NCBI RefSeq assembly: GCF_002075345.1
Contig: NZ_NAEW01000002.1
Location: 1 to 64,000, forward strand
Length of the DNA stretch: 64,000 bases
Direction of reading: 5' to 3'
DNA from: Citrobacter braakii
GTDB taxonomy: Bacteria; Pseudomonadota; Gammaproteobacteria; Enterobacterales; Enterobacteriaceae
Part shown: in pieces, positions 49,575 through 59,483 of the stretch
How positions within the stretch are numbered: position 1 is the first letter of the stretch
How the letters are laid out: the number at the start of each line of letters is the position of its first letter
Made by a program: the position numbers and the translations under genes
The notes under the pieces: generated by a model
The model's input: only the letters and a program-made list of their open reading frames with translations
The model's database searches: none
What the model was told of the DNA's origin: nothing

Positions 49575-50426
49575 TTAAATCGCTATTAAAACTCGTGAAT
49601 GAAGTTCACGTTCATGGCTTGGAGGATAATGAAAATACCGTCGATACGATTCAGTCAACCTGATCGCATTCATAAAACCACAACGTGCCGCAATTTCACT
49701 GATGGTTTTATCCGTAGTGCGCAGTAATTCTTGAGCTTTTAATACACGATACAACATCTGGAATTTAACCGGAGTATAACCGGTCACTCGCTTAATTAAG
49801 CGATACATCGTGCGCCTGGCGACACCGTTATCATCACTCAACACATTCCAGTCCAAATGACGCAAGCTACTGGTCTTGAGCATACGGATCAGGTTGGCTC
49901 GCCCTCGCTCATCAGGGCTAAGCGCCTCAGTTTGGCGGTCGCACTGGCAAAGCGTGTTGATGATGTTCAGCAAAGCGACTTCACACAATGAAAAATAGAG
50001 CACGTCATAGTTACTCTCGTTACGTGAGATTATCTCCTGGCTCAATACCTCAATACGCGCCAGCGCTCCCTGAGTTAGCGCCAGCGCGGTAGGCTGTAGA
50101 AGTTTTTCTTTTATACAATCGAGCAAATTATCAATGTGCTGTAAAAAATGAAAACTGCGCGGGCGACGAATCAATATATTAATAACCGACAGATTATTAG
50201 TTGAAACATAACTATGGGTATCGTTAGCGGTCACTAAAAAAAAGTCACCCTGGCAGATAAAACGAACCAGGTCATTAATAATATGAAACCCGCTACCGCT
50301 ACGGACAATCACCAGTTCATCAAAATCATGCCCGTGCACACCTTCCATTAATTGGTTATTCATCGAAAAAAGACAAAACGCATGTTGCTCTGAATGAAAA
50401 AAATCATTCTCACGTAAAATTCGCAT
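49575..50426 (-). CDS. AraC-family regulator of the rhamnoside operon (RhaS/RhaR-like)
   Basis: A 283-residue activator. The N-terminal cupin has HGHDFDELVIVRSGSGFHIIND (near residues 33-54), the pattern of RhaS/RhaR effector domains. The C-terminal pair of helix-turn-helix motifs includes NGVARRTMYRLIKRVTGYTP and ISEIAARCGFMNAIRLTESY (near 205-270). It lies 106 bases upstream of the MFS gene on the same strand and probably activates MFS-GH78 in response to L-rhamnose or a rhamnoside. Confidence 0.85.
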   Translation of the reverse strand: MRILRENDFFHSEQHAFCLFSMNNQLMEGVHGHDFDELVIVRSGSGFHIINDLVRFICQGDFFLVTANDTHSYVSTNNLSVINILIRRPRSFHFLQHIDNLLDCIKEKLLQPTALALTQGALARIEVLSQEIISRNESNYDVLYFSLCEVALLNIINTLCQCDRQTEALSPDERGRANLIRMLKTSSLRHLDWNVLSDDNGVARRTMYRLIKRVTGYTPVKFQMLYRVLKAQELLRTTDKTISEIAARCGFMNAIRLTESYRRYFHYPPSHERELHSRVLIAI

Positions 50427-50637
50427 ATCTCCCCCGCCGCTATTCGAGTAAAAACACTCGGGATATCGATAAATAACCTACTGACATAATATATTGCCTT
50501 GCACCGATAACCATTTAACTGCAATTATTATGACAAGTCTATATATCGCACTGTCACTCAGGCGTAACCTGCTGTGACCTCAGCATCATTTCGGCAAATA
50601 ACCGCCAAGTTATGGCATAAAAAAGAGGATATACGCC

Positions 50638-50793
50638 GTGCAGATGAACCCACGTCATCCAGGCATTCAACCGGGTACGAATTATAGTGCAGGGCACATT
50701 GTCCCGACTGGCGGCCCAATAACCCTGCGGGATCCACAGAAGCGCAGCGCTTGGTATGCAGCGAGCGAACCCGTTCTGGCAACGTCACCGTAA
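50638..50793 (+). CDS. candidate 51-residue protein near cheZ
   Basis: GTG 50638 (or ATG 50644) follows AGAGGA at 8 bases and opens 51 codons. The peptide is polar and rich in Pro/Gly/Thr (NPRHPGIQPGTNYSAGH, then VPTGGPITLRDPQ), with no membrane segment. Its composition looks protein-like and the start is well placed, but I do not recognise a family. Confidence 0.4.
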   Translation: MQMNPRHPGIQPGTNYSAGHIVPTGGPITLRDPQKRSAWYAASEPVLATSP

Positions 50794-50828
50794 AAATGGA
50801 TAGTAAGTAAAGAGAACGATAGGTATCT

Positions 50829-50892
50829 GTAGGCCGGATAACGCGCAAGCCGTTATCGGTTAGAATGCCCGGCGGCGAGCGCCTGCCGGGCC
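50829..50892. repeat. REP/BIME element downstream of cheZ
   Basis: GTAGGCCGGATAACGC followed by the hairpin GCCCGGCGGCGAG..CTGCCGGGC, the typical enterobacterial extragenic palindrome pair. It probably ends or stabilises the cheZ-distal transcript. Confidence 0.7.
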
Positions 50893-50913
50893 AGCAAATA
50901 AAAACGCTACGGA

Positions 50914-51558
50914 TTAGAACCCGAGGCTATCCAGCAGGTCGTCAACCTGATCCTGACTTGCCACGACGCCGGCTTTTGAGGTGTCAACCTGCGGGCCGTT
51001 AAGCAAGCTTTCGTTTTCACGTTTTGGACGAGCGCCCTGCTCTGGAATGTTTTCCAGCAGAACCATCAGCAGCTGACGTTCAATCTCCTGGATAACATCC
51101 ATCATGCGCTTGATGACCTGACCAGTGAGGTCCTGGAAATCCTGCGCCATCATGATGTCCAGCAGTTGAGCGTTAGTAAAGCTGGTATGCCCTGGCACAT
51201 CACCCAGGAACTGGCGGGTATCGGTGACCAGTTCACGGGCGTCAGACAGCTCGATCGGATTTTCGAACCATTCATCCCAGCGTTTGGTCAGGTCTTTGGC
51301 CCCTTTTTCCATCGCGTCCTGGTGCGGCTGCGAAGCTTCCACACTGTTCAGCGCGCGCTCTGCCGCCTGTGCGGTCATCTGCACAACGTAATCAAGACGA
51401 TCGCGGGCATCGGGAATCGCTTCTGCCGCTTCGGCAATAGCCTGATCCAGCCCCAGTTCACGCAGGCTGTCGCGCAGCATTCGGGTCAAACTGCCGATGC
51501 GCGCGATGATGTCCCCGGCTGAATGTTCGTCAGCAGGTTTAATTTGTGGTTGCATCAT
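50914..51558 (-). CDS. cheZ: CheY-P phosphatase CheZ
   Basis: A 214-residue helical protein, E. coli length. The catalytic Gln lies in the [15 protein letters not shown] helix (near 147), and the C-terminal CheY-binding peptide is [15 protein letters not shown]. It ends the chemotaxis response by dephosphorylating CheY. I start at [16 protein letters not shown] as in E. coli. Last gene of tar-tap-cheRBYZ. Confidence 0.96.
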   Translation of the reverse strand: MMQPQIKPADEHSAGDIIARIGSLTRMLRDSLRELGLDQAIAEAAEAIPDARDRLDYVVQMTAQAAERALNSVEASQPHQDAMEKGAKDLTKRWDEWFENPIELSDARELVTDTRQFLGDVPGHTSFTNAQLLDIMMAQDFQDLTGQVIKRMMDVIQEIERQLLMVLLENIPEQGARPKRENESLLNGPQVDTSKAGVVASQDQVDDLLDSLGF

Positions 51559-51571
51559 CATTATCACACCC

Positions 51572-51979
<408 letters not shown>

Positions 51980-53029
51980 TCAAATACGTATTGCCTGTCC
52001 GGCACTGATTTTCGCCAGCATTTGCTGGCTTACCTGGCTAAGATCGACCACTTCGCTTACGCCACCCATATTGATGGCCTCGCGCGGCATGCCGAACACC
52101 ACACAACTTGCTTCGTTTTGCGCAATGGTCCAGGCACCCGCCTGGTTCATCGCTAACATTCCGGCGGCGCCATCGTTGCCCATACCCGTCAGGATCACTC
52201 CCACGGCATTACGCCCCGCATGTTTTGCCACCGAATGGAACAGCACATCCACTGAAGGCCGATGCCGGTTAACCGGTGGACCATCATGAATTTTGATCTG
52301 GTAGTTCGCCCCGCTGCGCGCCAGTTCCATATGCTTGTCACCAGGGGCGATATACGCATGCCCTGGGAGCACGCGCTCCCCGTCCTCAGCCTCTTTCACG
52401 GTGATCTGACACAGTTTGTTCAGACGCTCGGCGAATGAGCGGGTAAATCCTGGCGGCATATGCTGGGTAATAAGAATACCGGGACTTGAAAGCGGCAATG
52501 GCTGGAGTACATGGCGAATTGCCTCTGTTCCTCCGGTTGAGGCGCCAATCGCCAGCAGTTTTTCAGAACTGAGTAACGGCCCCGCTTTCAAGGTCACCTG
52601 TGCCGTCATGGGTTTGTGGGCCGCCAGTTTTGCCCGCGACGCGGTGCGGATCTTCTCAGCGATCATTTCGCTGTAGGCCAACATCCCTTCACGGATCCCC
52701 AACTGTGGTTTGGTGACAAAATCAATCGCCCCCAACTCCAGCGCCCGCAGCGTGACCTCAGAACCTTTACCGGTCAGCGAAGAGACCATAACCACTGGCA
52801 TCGGACGCAGACGCATCAGTTTCTCAAGAAAGTCGAGGCCGTCCATGCGCGGCATTTCCACATCCAGCGTCAGGACGTCGGGATTGAATTTTTTGATTAA
52901 ATCCCGGGCAACCAACGGATCCGGCGCCGTCGCCACCATTTCCATATCACTGTGGCTGTTAATAATTTCGGTCATGATTTGACGCATCAGTGCAGAATCA
53001 TCAACCGATAAAACCCTGATTTTACTCAT
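51980..53029 (-). CDS. cheB: chemoreceptor methylesterase/deamidase CheB
   Basis: A 349-residue protein with an N-terminal receiver (Asp56 in [11 protein letters not shown]) and a C-terminal methylesterase ([12 protein letters not shown] serine motif, HMPPGF, and [10 protein letters not shown] with the catalytic Asp). It removes methyl groups placed by CheR and deamidates receptors. It overlaps cheR by 4 bases. Confidence 0.97.
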   Translation of the reverse strand: MSKIRVLSVDDSALMRQIMTEIINSHSDMEMVATAPDPLVARDLIKKFNPDVLTLDVEMPRMDGLDFLEKLMRLRPMPVVMVSSLTGKGSEVTLRALELGAIDFVTKPQLGIREGMLAYSEMIAEKIRTASRAKLAAHKPMTAQVTLKAGPLLSSEKLLAIGASTGGTEAIRHVLQPLPLSSPGILITQHMPPGFTRSFAERLNKLCQITVKEAEDGERVLPGHAYIAPGDKHMELARSGANYQIKIHDGPPVNRHRPSVDVLFHSVAKHAGRNAVGVILTGMGNDGAAGMLAMNQAGAWTIAQNEASCVVFGMPREAINMGGVSEVVDLSQVSQQMLAKISAGQAIRI

Positions 53030-53898
53030 GCTTTATCCTTACCTGGCGCATGCGCATACACCGTCTGTCCACGCAAGCTAAACTCGCGCACGAGGTTGCT
53101 AAAGTTTTCTGAATGACCTGCAAACAGCAGCCCATCTGGTTTAAGAAGTGGAACAAAACGGTGCAAAATGTCCTGCTGCGTCGTTTTATCAAAATAGATC
53201 ATCACGTTACGGCAAAATATGGCATCGAAGGGGCCTGGCACGTTGTACTGCTTATCCAGTAAATTCACGCTGGAAAATTCAACATGCCCCGCCAGTTCCT
53301 GCCGAACGCGTACCAGTCCTTCATGCGGTCCGGTGCCACGCATGAAATAACGCTGTAGCTGCTGCGGTGACAGCGTCTTTAGCTCATCAAGGCGGTAGAT
53401 GCCGCTTCTGGCTTTTTCCAGCACTTCGGTATCAATGTCGCTGGCAAAAACACGCCAGCGGCCCGGAGCCATACCTAAGGTATCGGCGAGCGTAATCGCA
53501 ATGCTGTACGGCTCTTCTCCGGTTGACGCCGCCGCGCTCCAGACACGGTATTCACCGCTGCGCCGACGAGCATGATCTGACAGCACTGGAAAATGATGCC
53601 CTTCGCGAAAAAACGCGGTCAGATTGGTAGTCAGGGAGTTAATAAAAGCCTGCCACTCAGCACTGTTCTGGTTAGCTTCCAGCATGCTGAGATAGCGACC
53701 AAAGTCATCCAGTCCCAGGGTTCGCAGACGGCGGACCAGGCGGTTATAAACCATGTCCCGCTTATGGTCGGCCAGTACGATCCCCGCACGCTGGTAGATT
53801 AATTGACATATCCGACGAAAATGCGCGTCAGACAGCGCGAGGCGCTGTGTCATCTGTAACAATAATGACGTTTGCCCAGGGGGCAGAGATGATGTCAT
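53026..53898 (-). CDS. cheR: chemoreceptor methyltransferase CheR
   Basis: A 290-residue SAM-dependent methyltransferase. It has an N-terminal four-helix domain, SAM motif [16 protein letters not shown] (near 121), the beta-subdomain that binds the receptor pentapeptide (near 200), and FCRNVMIYF (near 233). Adaptation methylates Tar and Tap; of the two receptors here only Tar keeps the NWETF docking tail. Slightly longer than E. coli CheR (286) at the C-terminus. Confidence 0.96.
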   Translation of the reverse strand: MTSSLPPGQTSLLLQMTQRLALSDAHFRRICQLIYQRAGIVLADHKRDMVYNRLVRRLRTLGLDDFGRYLSMLEANQNSAEWQAFINSLTTNLTAFFREGHHFPVLSDHARRRSGEYRVWSAAASTGEEPYSIAITLADTLGMAPGRWRVFASDIDTEVLEKARSGIYRLDELKTLSPQQLQRYFMRGTGPHEGLVRVRQELAGHVEFSSVNLLDKQYNVPGPFDAIFCRNVMIYFDKTTQQDILHRFVPLLKPDGLLFAGHSENFSNLVREFSLRGQTVYAHAPGKDKA

Positions 53899-53917
53899 AG
53901 CGCCTTCTCAATCACAT

Positions 53918-55519
53918 TCAGGATACAACGGGCACAACCTGCGGCTGCGCCAATTCTTGTTTTGCTACGGTTTGCTCTTCAAGCTTAAAAAATGCGACAC
54001 AGGCAGAAAGATTATCGGCCTGCATGGCAAGTTGTCCGGTGGCGGATGCGGCTTCTTCCACCAGCCCGGCGTTTTGCTGCGTCACGGAGTCCATCTGGCT
54101 GACGGCCTGCGCCACCTGCTCGATGCCTCTGCGCTGTTCATCAGAAGCAGAAGCAATCTCGCCCATGATGTCGTTAACCCGGGTAACCGAGCTGACAATT
54201 TCCGTCATGGTGCGCGCTGCCATATCAACCAACTGCGAGCCCTGATGCACTCGGGTGACAGACTCCTCAATGAGACCCTTAATTTCTTTCGCCGCCTGTG
54301 CGCTACGGCTTGCCAGATTGCGCACTTCACCTGCAACCACGGCAAAACCACGCCCCTGCTCACCCGCGCGAGCGGCCTCAACCGCAGCATTCAGCGCGAG
54401 GATATTGGTCTGAAAGGCAATGCTGTCAATCACGCCGATGATGTCGCCAATTTTCTGCGAGCTCGCGGAAATCTCATGCATTGTGCTGGCGACCCGGGAC
54501 GTCTGTTCGCCGCCTTTATGCGCTGTATCTGCCGCACTTTTGGCAATTCCTGACGCCTGGCGCGCGTTATCCGCATTCTGTCCTACGGTGGCGGTCAGTT
54601 GTTCCATGCTGGCTGCCGTTTGCGCCAGCGCGGCCGCCTGCTGTTCAGTGCGCGAAGACAAATCGTTATTGCCCATCGCGATTTCTGAAATACCGCTATG
54701 CATGGCTGAGCTGCCCTGGCGTACTTCGCTTACCGTTTCACGCAGTGCCTGCTGCATCTTCTTCAGACTGGCAAAAATGGCTGAGATCTCATTGCGCCCA
54801 TAAACCGCTACCGGCCGGGCCAGATTACCCGCGGCAATGCTGTCGAAATGACTGCCCACGATAGCCAGCGGCTGGACAATCATCTTGCGCGACCAGTACA
54901 GCGCACCGCTGGTGAGCAGTGCCGCCAGTACCACCATGGTGGCGAAAATCACCCCCGACATATGGTAATTTCGCTGGCTCTGCTCTCCTGCCGTTTGCAA
55001 CACGCGATCGATGTTGCTCTGCCACGCATTCACATTTGCATCAAAAGCATCCTGAGCAGCCTGCACCGGCGCGGTCAGAAAATCTGACAACTGATTGTTT
55101 TCAAGCCAGGTGGCCTGATGCGCGAGAGCGCTGTGCCACTGGCTGAAACTTTTCTCCGTTGCGCCAAATAGCGCCTTCCCTTGTGCCGTCGTATCCGATG
55201 TCGCCATAAAGCGTTTAAACATCAATTCAGACTGCGCCAGGCTATCACGTGCGAGGGTCATCAGCGTGTTGATATCCTCTGGCGGATAGCTCAGGGCGGT
55301 CAGCGTCCCTGCCTTATTAAGGGCCGTACTGGCCTGTAATAACACAGCGCGGGTTTGGGCCAGCGCAGCGCGTTGCTGATTACTTCGTTCGACCTGATTC
55401 AGGTTCTGAAAACCGTCCCGAAATGCCCAGAAGGACAAGCCATTACTGCCAATCTGCAAAACACCGCAGAGGATTAAAATCAAAAACAGCGTGGTCGAAA
55501 TTCGAATACGATTAAACAT
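53918..55519 (-). CDS. tap: methyl-accepting chemotaxis protein Tap
   Basis: A 533-residue receptor, the same length as E. coli Tap and closely similar. Membrane segments are at about residues 7-28 and 189-210, with a periplasmic four-helix domain between, then a HAMP domain ([24 protein letters not shown]) and the signalling hairpin tip ([26 protein letters not shown]). It ends QVVPVVS, lacking the NWETF tail. E. coli Tap senses dipeptides (through DppA) and pyrimidines. Salmonella lacks tap, which helps place this genome. Confidence 0.95.
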   Translation of the reverse strand: MFNRIRISTTLFLILILCGVLQIGSNGLSFWAFRDGFQNLNQVERSNQQRAALAQTRAVLLQASTALNKAGTLTALSYPPEDINTLMTLARDSLAQSELMFKRFMATSDTTAQGKALFGATEKSFSQWHSALAHQATWLENNQLSDFLTAPVQAAQDAFDANVNAWQSNIDRVLQTAGEQSQRNYHMSGVIFATMVVLAALLTSGALYWSRKMIVQPLAIVGSHFDSIAAGNLARPVAVYGRNEISAIFASLKKMQQALRETVSEVRQGSSAMHSGISEIAMGNNDLSSRTEQQAAALAQTAASMEQLTATVGQNADNARQASGIAKSAADTAHKGGEQTSRVASTMHEISASSQKIGDIIGVIDSIAFQTNILALNAAVEAARAGEQGRGFAVVAGEVRNLASRSAQAAKEIKGLIEESVTRVHQGSQLVDMAARTMTEIVSSVTRVNDIMGEIASASDEQRRGIEQVAQAVSQMDSVTQQNAGLVEEAASATGQLAMQADNLSACVAFFKLEEQTVAKQELAQPQVVPVVS

Positions 55520-55562
55520 CAACGCTCCCATTGGGCGGCACTGGCCGCGGTTTAACTATCAG

Positions 55563-57218
55563 TCAAAATGTTTCCCAATTCGTATCTTGTTCATTGTTCT
55601 GGCGCGGATAGGATGCGGCCGCCGTTGCAGGTAATCGTGTATCGCGCGGCTTAGCCGACGCCGGACGTGACGCAAGGCGGAAAGTCGACACCGACTGCGT
55701 CAGGCGGCTGGCCTGTTCTTCAAGAGCAGCGGCAGCGGCAGCCGATTCCTGTACCAACGAGGCGTTCTGCTGCGTAACGCGATCCATCTCGGATACCGCG
55801 AGCGCCACCTGATCAATCCCCCGGCTTTGCTCGTCGGAGGCCGAGGCAATCTCACCCATAATGTCGGTCACCCGCGTTACGGCATTTACGATGTCGTTCA
55901 TCGTTTCGCCTGCGCTTTCTACCAATACGGACCCGGTATCCACTCGGGAAACCGAATCCTCAATCAACGCTTTGATCTCTTTCGCCGCCTGCGCACTGCG
56001 ACTTGCCAGATTACGCACTTCGCCCGCAACCACAGCAAAGCCACGGCCTTGTTCACCGGCACGCGCCGCTTCAACCGCCGCATTCAGTGCGAGAATGTTG
56101 GTCTGGAAAGCAATACCATCAATAACGCTGATGATGTCGGCGATTTTCTTCGAGCTATCGGCGATTTCGTGCATGGTGTTCACCACGCTATCAACCACTT
56201 TGCCGCCATGCTGTGCGGTATCGGAGGCGCTTTTCGCCAGTTGCGAGGCCTGACGCGCGTTGTCCGCATTTTGCTTCACGGTTGCGGTCAACTGTTCCAT
56301 GCTGGCTGCGGTCTCTTCCAGCGCAGAGGCTTGCTGTTCAGTACGAGATGACAGGTCGGTGTTCCCGCTGGCAATTTCGCTGGTCCCGGAATAAATCGCA
56401 TCAGAACCTTCACGCACCAGGGTGACGGTTTCCGTCAGCGAGCGCTGCATATGATCAACCGTACTGGCCAGCTCGCCGATTTCATTACGACCGCTGACGG
56501 CCAGGGTCGCGGTCAGGTTACCGCTGGCGATTTCCCGAATATGGGCAATGACGCGAGACAGAGGATTAAGCAGGGTATGGCGGATGCCGTACCACACCAC
56601 CACCAGAATCAGCACCAGCACTACGGCCAGCACGCCAAGCTGCCATTGGGCGAAATGGTAATCCCGCGCACTTTTATCGAATGCCTGAGCGTAAAGCTTT
56701 TCGCTAACGCTGGCGTACTTGCCCAGCGCCTCACCGAGCGCGTTTTGCATTCCCTGAGTCGGTTGCGCGAAATAGGCGTCCATATTGCCGTTCTCCAGAA
56801 ACTGAACCAGTTCTGTTAAAGCCGCATGGTACTGCTGATATTTCTCCTCAACGTTACCGCTGGCTTCTGCCATCTCGGGTAACGGTGTGATGTTTTTAAA
56901 TTTTGCGTAATGTGTTTCGGCCTGCGCCAACGATGCTTTCGCATTCTTCAGCAGATCGTTTTTCGCTCTGCTTTGCTGGTTGGACGCGTCCATCATCATG
57001 CGTGCAGAAGAACGGCTTAAATTGATACGTGTTTGCAGCATCAGATCCCATGTTGAGGTGAGTTCACTTTGCTGCTGTCGAAGATCGTTAGAAATAACAA
57101 AACTTTGCTGATTCTGCTGCAATGAAGAAAACAACAGACCACCGGAAACAAGCTGTAGCAGTGCGAAAACCCCCAGCACCATCATCAGCATTGTGACAAC
57201 GCGGATACGGTTAAACAT
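55563..57218 (-). CDS. tar: aspartate/maltose chemoreceptor Tar
   Basis: A 551-residue receptor. The aspartate-binding residues of E. coli Tar are conserved: Arg64, Arg69, Arg73 and Thr154. Membrane segments are at about residues 7-30 and 191-212, then HAMP, methylation helices and the C-terminal NWETF that recruits CheR/CheB. I start at MFNRIRVV; 44 upstream codons in frame overlap the promoter. It heads tar-tap-cheRBYZ behind a sigma-28 promoter. The symporter gene upstream separates it from cheW, unlike in E. coli. Confidence 0.95.
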   Translation of the reverse strand: MFNRIRVVTMLMMVLGVFALLQLVSGGLLFSSLQQNQQSFVISNDLRQQQSELTSTWDLMLQTRINLSRSSARMMMDASNQQSRAKNDLLKNAKASLAQAETHYAKFKNITPLPEMAEASGNVEEKYQQYHAALTELVQFLENGNMDAYFAQPTQGMQNALGEALGKYASVSEKLYAQAFDKSARDYHFAQWQLGVLAVVLVLILVVVWYGIRHTLLNPLSRVIAHIREIASGNLTATLAVSGRNEIGELASTVDHMQRSLTETVTLVREGSDAIYSGTSEIASGNTDLSSRTEQQASALEETAASMEQLTATVKQNADNARQASQLAKSASDTAQHGGKVVDSVVNTMHEIADSSKKIADIISVIDGIAFQTNILALNAAVEAARAGEQGRGFAVVAGEVRNLASRSAQAAKEIKALIEDSVSRVDTGSVLVESAGETMNDIVNAVTRVTDIMGEIASASDEQSRGIDQVALAVSEMDRVTQQNASLVQESAAAAAALEEQASRLTQSVSTFRLASRPASAKPRDTRLPATAAASYPRQNNEQDTNWETF

Positions 57219-57249
57219 AAGGCACCTTCCTGAAAACGAGTTATCAACG

Positions 57250-57276
57250 TTATCGGCAGTCGCTGAGATAACTTTA
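57250..57276 (-). promoter_or_regulatory. sigma-28 (FliA) promoter of tar-tap-cheRBYZ
   Basis: Minus strand: TAAAGTTA, an 11-base spacer and GCCGATAA, matching the flagellar class 3 consensus (TAAAGTTT-N11-GCCGATAA) at all but one base. It lies 32 bases before the tar start codon. Confidence 0.92.
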
Positions 57277-57443
57277 CGTTTGCGAAAAGGAAATCCTGAA
57301 GGGACGTGAAGCCTCGCGGAAGGAGGGGAAGACGGGTGTACGGCAACCACAAATCATTCACATAAAAACGTCACAATTATCATGTGAATAACATTCAAAC
57401 TTATCTGTGGGCGCGGTCATATTGGATGAAATAGTCATTATTT

Positions 57444-57459
57444 CGTGACCAAGATCACA
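57444..57459 (+). promoter_or_regulatory. candidate CRP site upstream of the symporter gene
   Basis: CGTGA, six bases (CCAAGA) and TCACA fit the TGTGA-N6-TCACA consensus at nine of ten positions. Centred about 173 bases before the symporter start and about 234 bases before tar. A second, inverted TCACA...TGTGA pair lies near 57370-57385. Confidence 0.5.
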
Positions 57460-57624
57460 AATACATATCCTCTGCACCACAACAAAATGGATAAAAAATT
57501 AAAAAAAGTTGTATCAGCTGGCGCTTTAATTCAATTTATATGATGAATATTTAGTTACCAATTAATAAATATAAAAAATGAGTAACCGAACAATAAATGT
57601 TAAATCCTTACTGAGGGCTTTTTA

Positions 57625-58884
57625 GTGGCAAATGCAAACAAACTCACGTTGTTTATCGTGATCTTCATGTTGGCGGGGATCCTGTCAGGGGCGGTGATCC
57701 ACTCTTATGCCGCCCCCGGCGTAGTGACCGCCTGGGCCGATAATATTACGCTTCTCACCGACATCTTTTTGCGCCTGATTAAAATGGTGATCGCACCTTT
57801 AGTATTCAGCACCCTGACCGTCGGTATTATGCGCCTGGGGGAAACGTCCACCATCGGGCGCGTAGGCGGCAAAGCGATGATCTGGTTTATCAGCTCTTCC
57901 ATACTGTCTATTCTGGTCGGTCTGTTTGTGGTTTCTCTTGAGCAACCCGGAAGCGGCCTGAACCTGGCGATCCCGCTGGAAGCCACTGATACCGGCCTGG
58001 CCGTGAGCGGCATGAGCCTGAAAGGTTTCCTGACTCACACCATCCCAACCAGCATAGCCGAGGCGATGGCCAACAATGAGATCCTGCAAATTGTGGTGTT
58101 CTCGATGTTCTTCGGTATTGGTGGCGCATCCCTTGGTGAGAAATTCAATGCCCCGCTGGTTGCCGCGCTGGATGTGGTCTCCCACATTATGCTGAAGGTG
58201 ACTGGCTACGTGATGTACGTTGCGCCGCTGGCCATTTTCGCCGCCATTTCCTCCGTTATCTCCACCCAGGGTTTGGGGATCCTGCTTAACTATGCGTCGT
58301 TCATCGGCGGCTACTATGTGGCTATTTTGCTGACCTGCCTGGTTCTGCTGGCGGTCGGTTATGTCATGCTGAAAAAAGAGGTTTTTCGTCTGGTAAGCAT
58401 GCTGAAAGATCCGGTTCTGGTCGCATTTACTACCAGCAGCTCGGAAGCCGCCTATCCAAAAACGCTGGAGCAATTAACCAAATTTGGTTGCTCGCCTAAC
58501 ATCGTGTCATTTGTATTGCCTATCGGTTATTCATTTAACCTGGTCGGCTCGATGGTTTACTGTTCATTTGCCTCGATGTTTATCGCGCAGGCCTATAACA
58601 TTCACCTCTCCTTTGCAGAAATCACCGTCCTGATGCTGACGCTGATGCTGGCGTCAAAAGGGATTGCCGGCGTGCCGCGTTCTGCGCTGGTGGTGCTGGC
58701 AGCAACCATTCCGAGCTTTAATATTCCGGTTGCCGGGATTCTGTTACTGATGGGTATTGACCACTTCCTGGATATGGGACGTTCAGCAATCAACGTATTA
58801 GGTAACGGGATTGCAACGGCGATGCTGGCACAAGATGAAGGTTTACTGGAAGAAGAACCGGAGCTGGTTGAGCGGGAAGCGTAA
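57625..58884 (+). CDS. dicarboxylate/amino acid:cation symporter (DAACS family)
   Basis: A 419-residue transporter of the DctA/GltP family. The serine-rich reentrant loop AFTTSSSEAAYPKTLE (near 271-286), GYSFNLVGSM (near 302) and the helix-8 stretch DHFLDMGRSAINVLGNGIAT (near 381-400) are present. The last is the substrate site; it has DMGR where many aspartate/glutamate transporters have a different pattern, so substrate cannot be fixed from sequence. GTG start. Transcribed divergently from tar within the chemotaxis locus; E. coli has no gene here. Confidence 0.85.
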   Translation: MANANKLTLFIVIFMLAGILSGAVIHSYAAPGVVTAWADNITLLTDIFLRLIKMVIAPLVFSTLTVGIMRLGETSTIGRVGGKAMIWFISSSILSILVGLFVVSLEQPGSGLNLAIPLEATDTGLAVSGMSLKGFLTHTIPTSIAEAMANNEILQIVVFSMFFGIGGASLGEKFNAPLVAALDVVSHIMLKVTGYVMYVAPLAIFAAISSVISTQGLGILLNYASFIGGYYVAILLTCLVLLAVGYVMLKKEVFRLVSMLKDPVLVAFTTSSSEAAYPKTLEQLTKFGCSPNIVSFVLPIGYSFNLVGSMVYCSFASMFIAQAYNIHLSFAEITVLMLTLMLASKGIAGVPRSALVVLAATIPSFNIPVAGILLLMGIDHFLDMGRSAINVLGNGIATAMLAQDEGLLEEEPELVEREA

Positions 58885-58894
58885 GGGGAAATCT

Positions 58895-58955
58895 GCCGGA
58901 TGTGCTACGCGTATCCGGCCTACAACCGCAATCATTGTAGGCCGGATACGGTATA
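58895..58955. repeat. REP/BIME element between the symporter and cheW
   Basis: TCCGGCCTACAA (58914) and TTGTAGGCCGGA (58935) form a perfect 12-bp inverted pair flanked by further CCGGAT repeats. It lies between two convergent 3' ends and may terminate both. Confidence 0.8.
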
Positions 58956-58959
58956 GCGG

Positions 58960-59463
58960 TTACGCGACGTGACTGGCGGCAATATCCAGCAGCGCCATTT
59001 CTTCGCTATTGAGCAGCTTCTCAATGTTAACCAGGATCAGCATCCGGTCACCCAGAGCCCCCAGTCCCGTCAAGTATTCCGTCGACAGCGTTACGGCAAA
59101 TTCCGGTGCCGGACGGATTTGTTCCGTTGTCAGCGACAGCACATCCGAGACGCCATCGACCACAATCCCGACCACCCGCTGGCCCAGATTCAGCACAATC
59201 ACCACGGTGTTTTCGTTGTAATCCACATCGCTCTGGCTAAACTTCACGCGCAGGTCAACAATCGGCACAATCACACCGCGCAGATTGGTGACACCTTTGA
59301 TAAACGCAGGCGTGTTAGCAATACGCGTCACCTGATCGTACCCACGGATTTCCTGCACTTTCAGGATATCGATACCGTACTCTTCATCCCCCAGCGTAAA
59401 CACGAGGAATTCCTGACCTGACGGTTCGCCGGCCAGTTTAGTTACATTACTCATACCGGTCAT
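58960..59463 (-). CDS. cheW: chemotaxis coupling protein CheW
   Basis: A 167-residue SH3-like adaptor linking receptors to CheA, E. coli length and near identical ([19 protein letters not shown] at the start; [13 protein letters not shown] near 88). Last gene of motA-motB-cheA-cheW. In E. coli tar follows; here a REP element and a symporter gene intervene. Confidence 0.97.
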   Translation of the reverse strand: MTGMSNVTKLAGEPSGQEFLVFTLGDEEYGIDILKVQEIRGYDQVTRIANTPAFIKGVTNLRGVIVPIVDLRVKFSQSDVDYNENTVVIVLNLGQRVVGIVVDGVSDVLSLTTEQIRPAPEFAVTLSTEYLTGLGALGDRMLILVNIEKLLNSEEMALLDIAASHVA

Positions 59464-59483
59464 ATTATTCCCTTCTCACTCAA

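Larger units (their letters stand above)
50427..50913. other. 487-base region between the AraC-type gene and cheZ
   Basis: The left part (to about 50630) is AT-rich and should hold the regulator's promoter. It also contains one candidate small gene on the + strand (50638-50793) and a REP-type element (50829-50892) just after cheZ. I see no tRNA or insertion-sequence ends that would explain how the rhamnoside block arrived. Confidence 0.5.

Noticed and set aside
57799..58473. A 224-codon minus-strand frame inside the symporter gene
   Set aside because: Gln/His/Arg-rich translation typical of an antisense frame; the + strand protein has clear transporter motifs.
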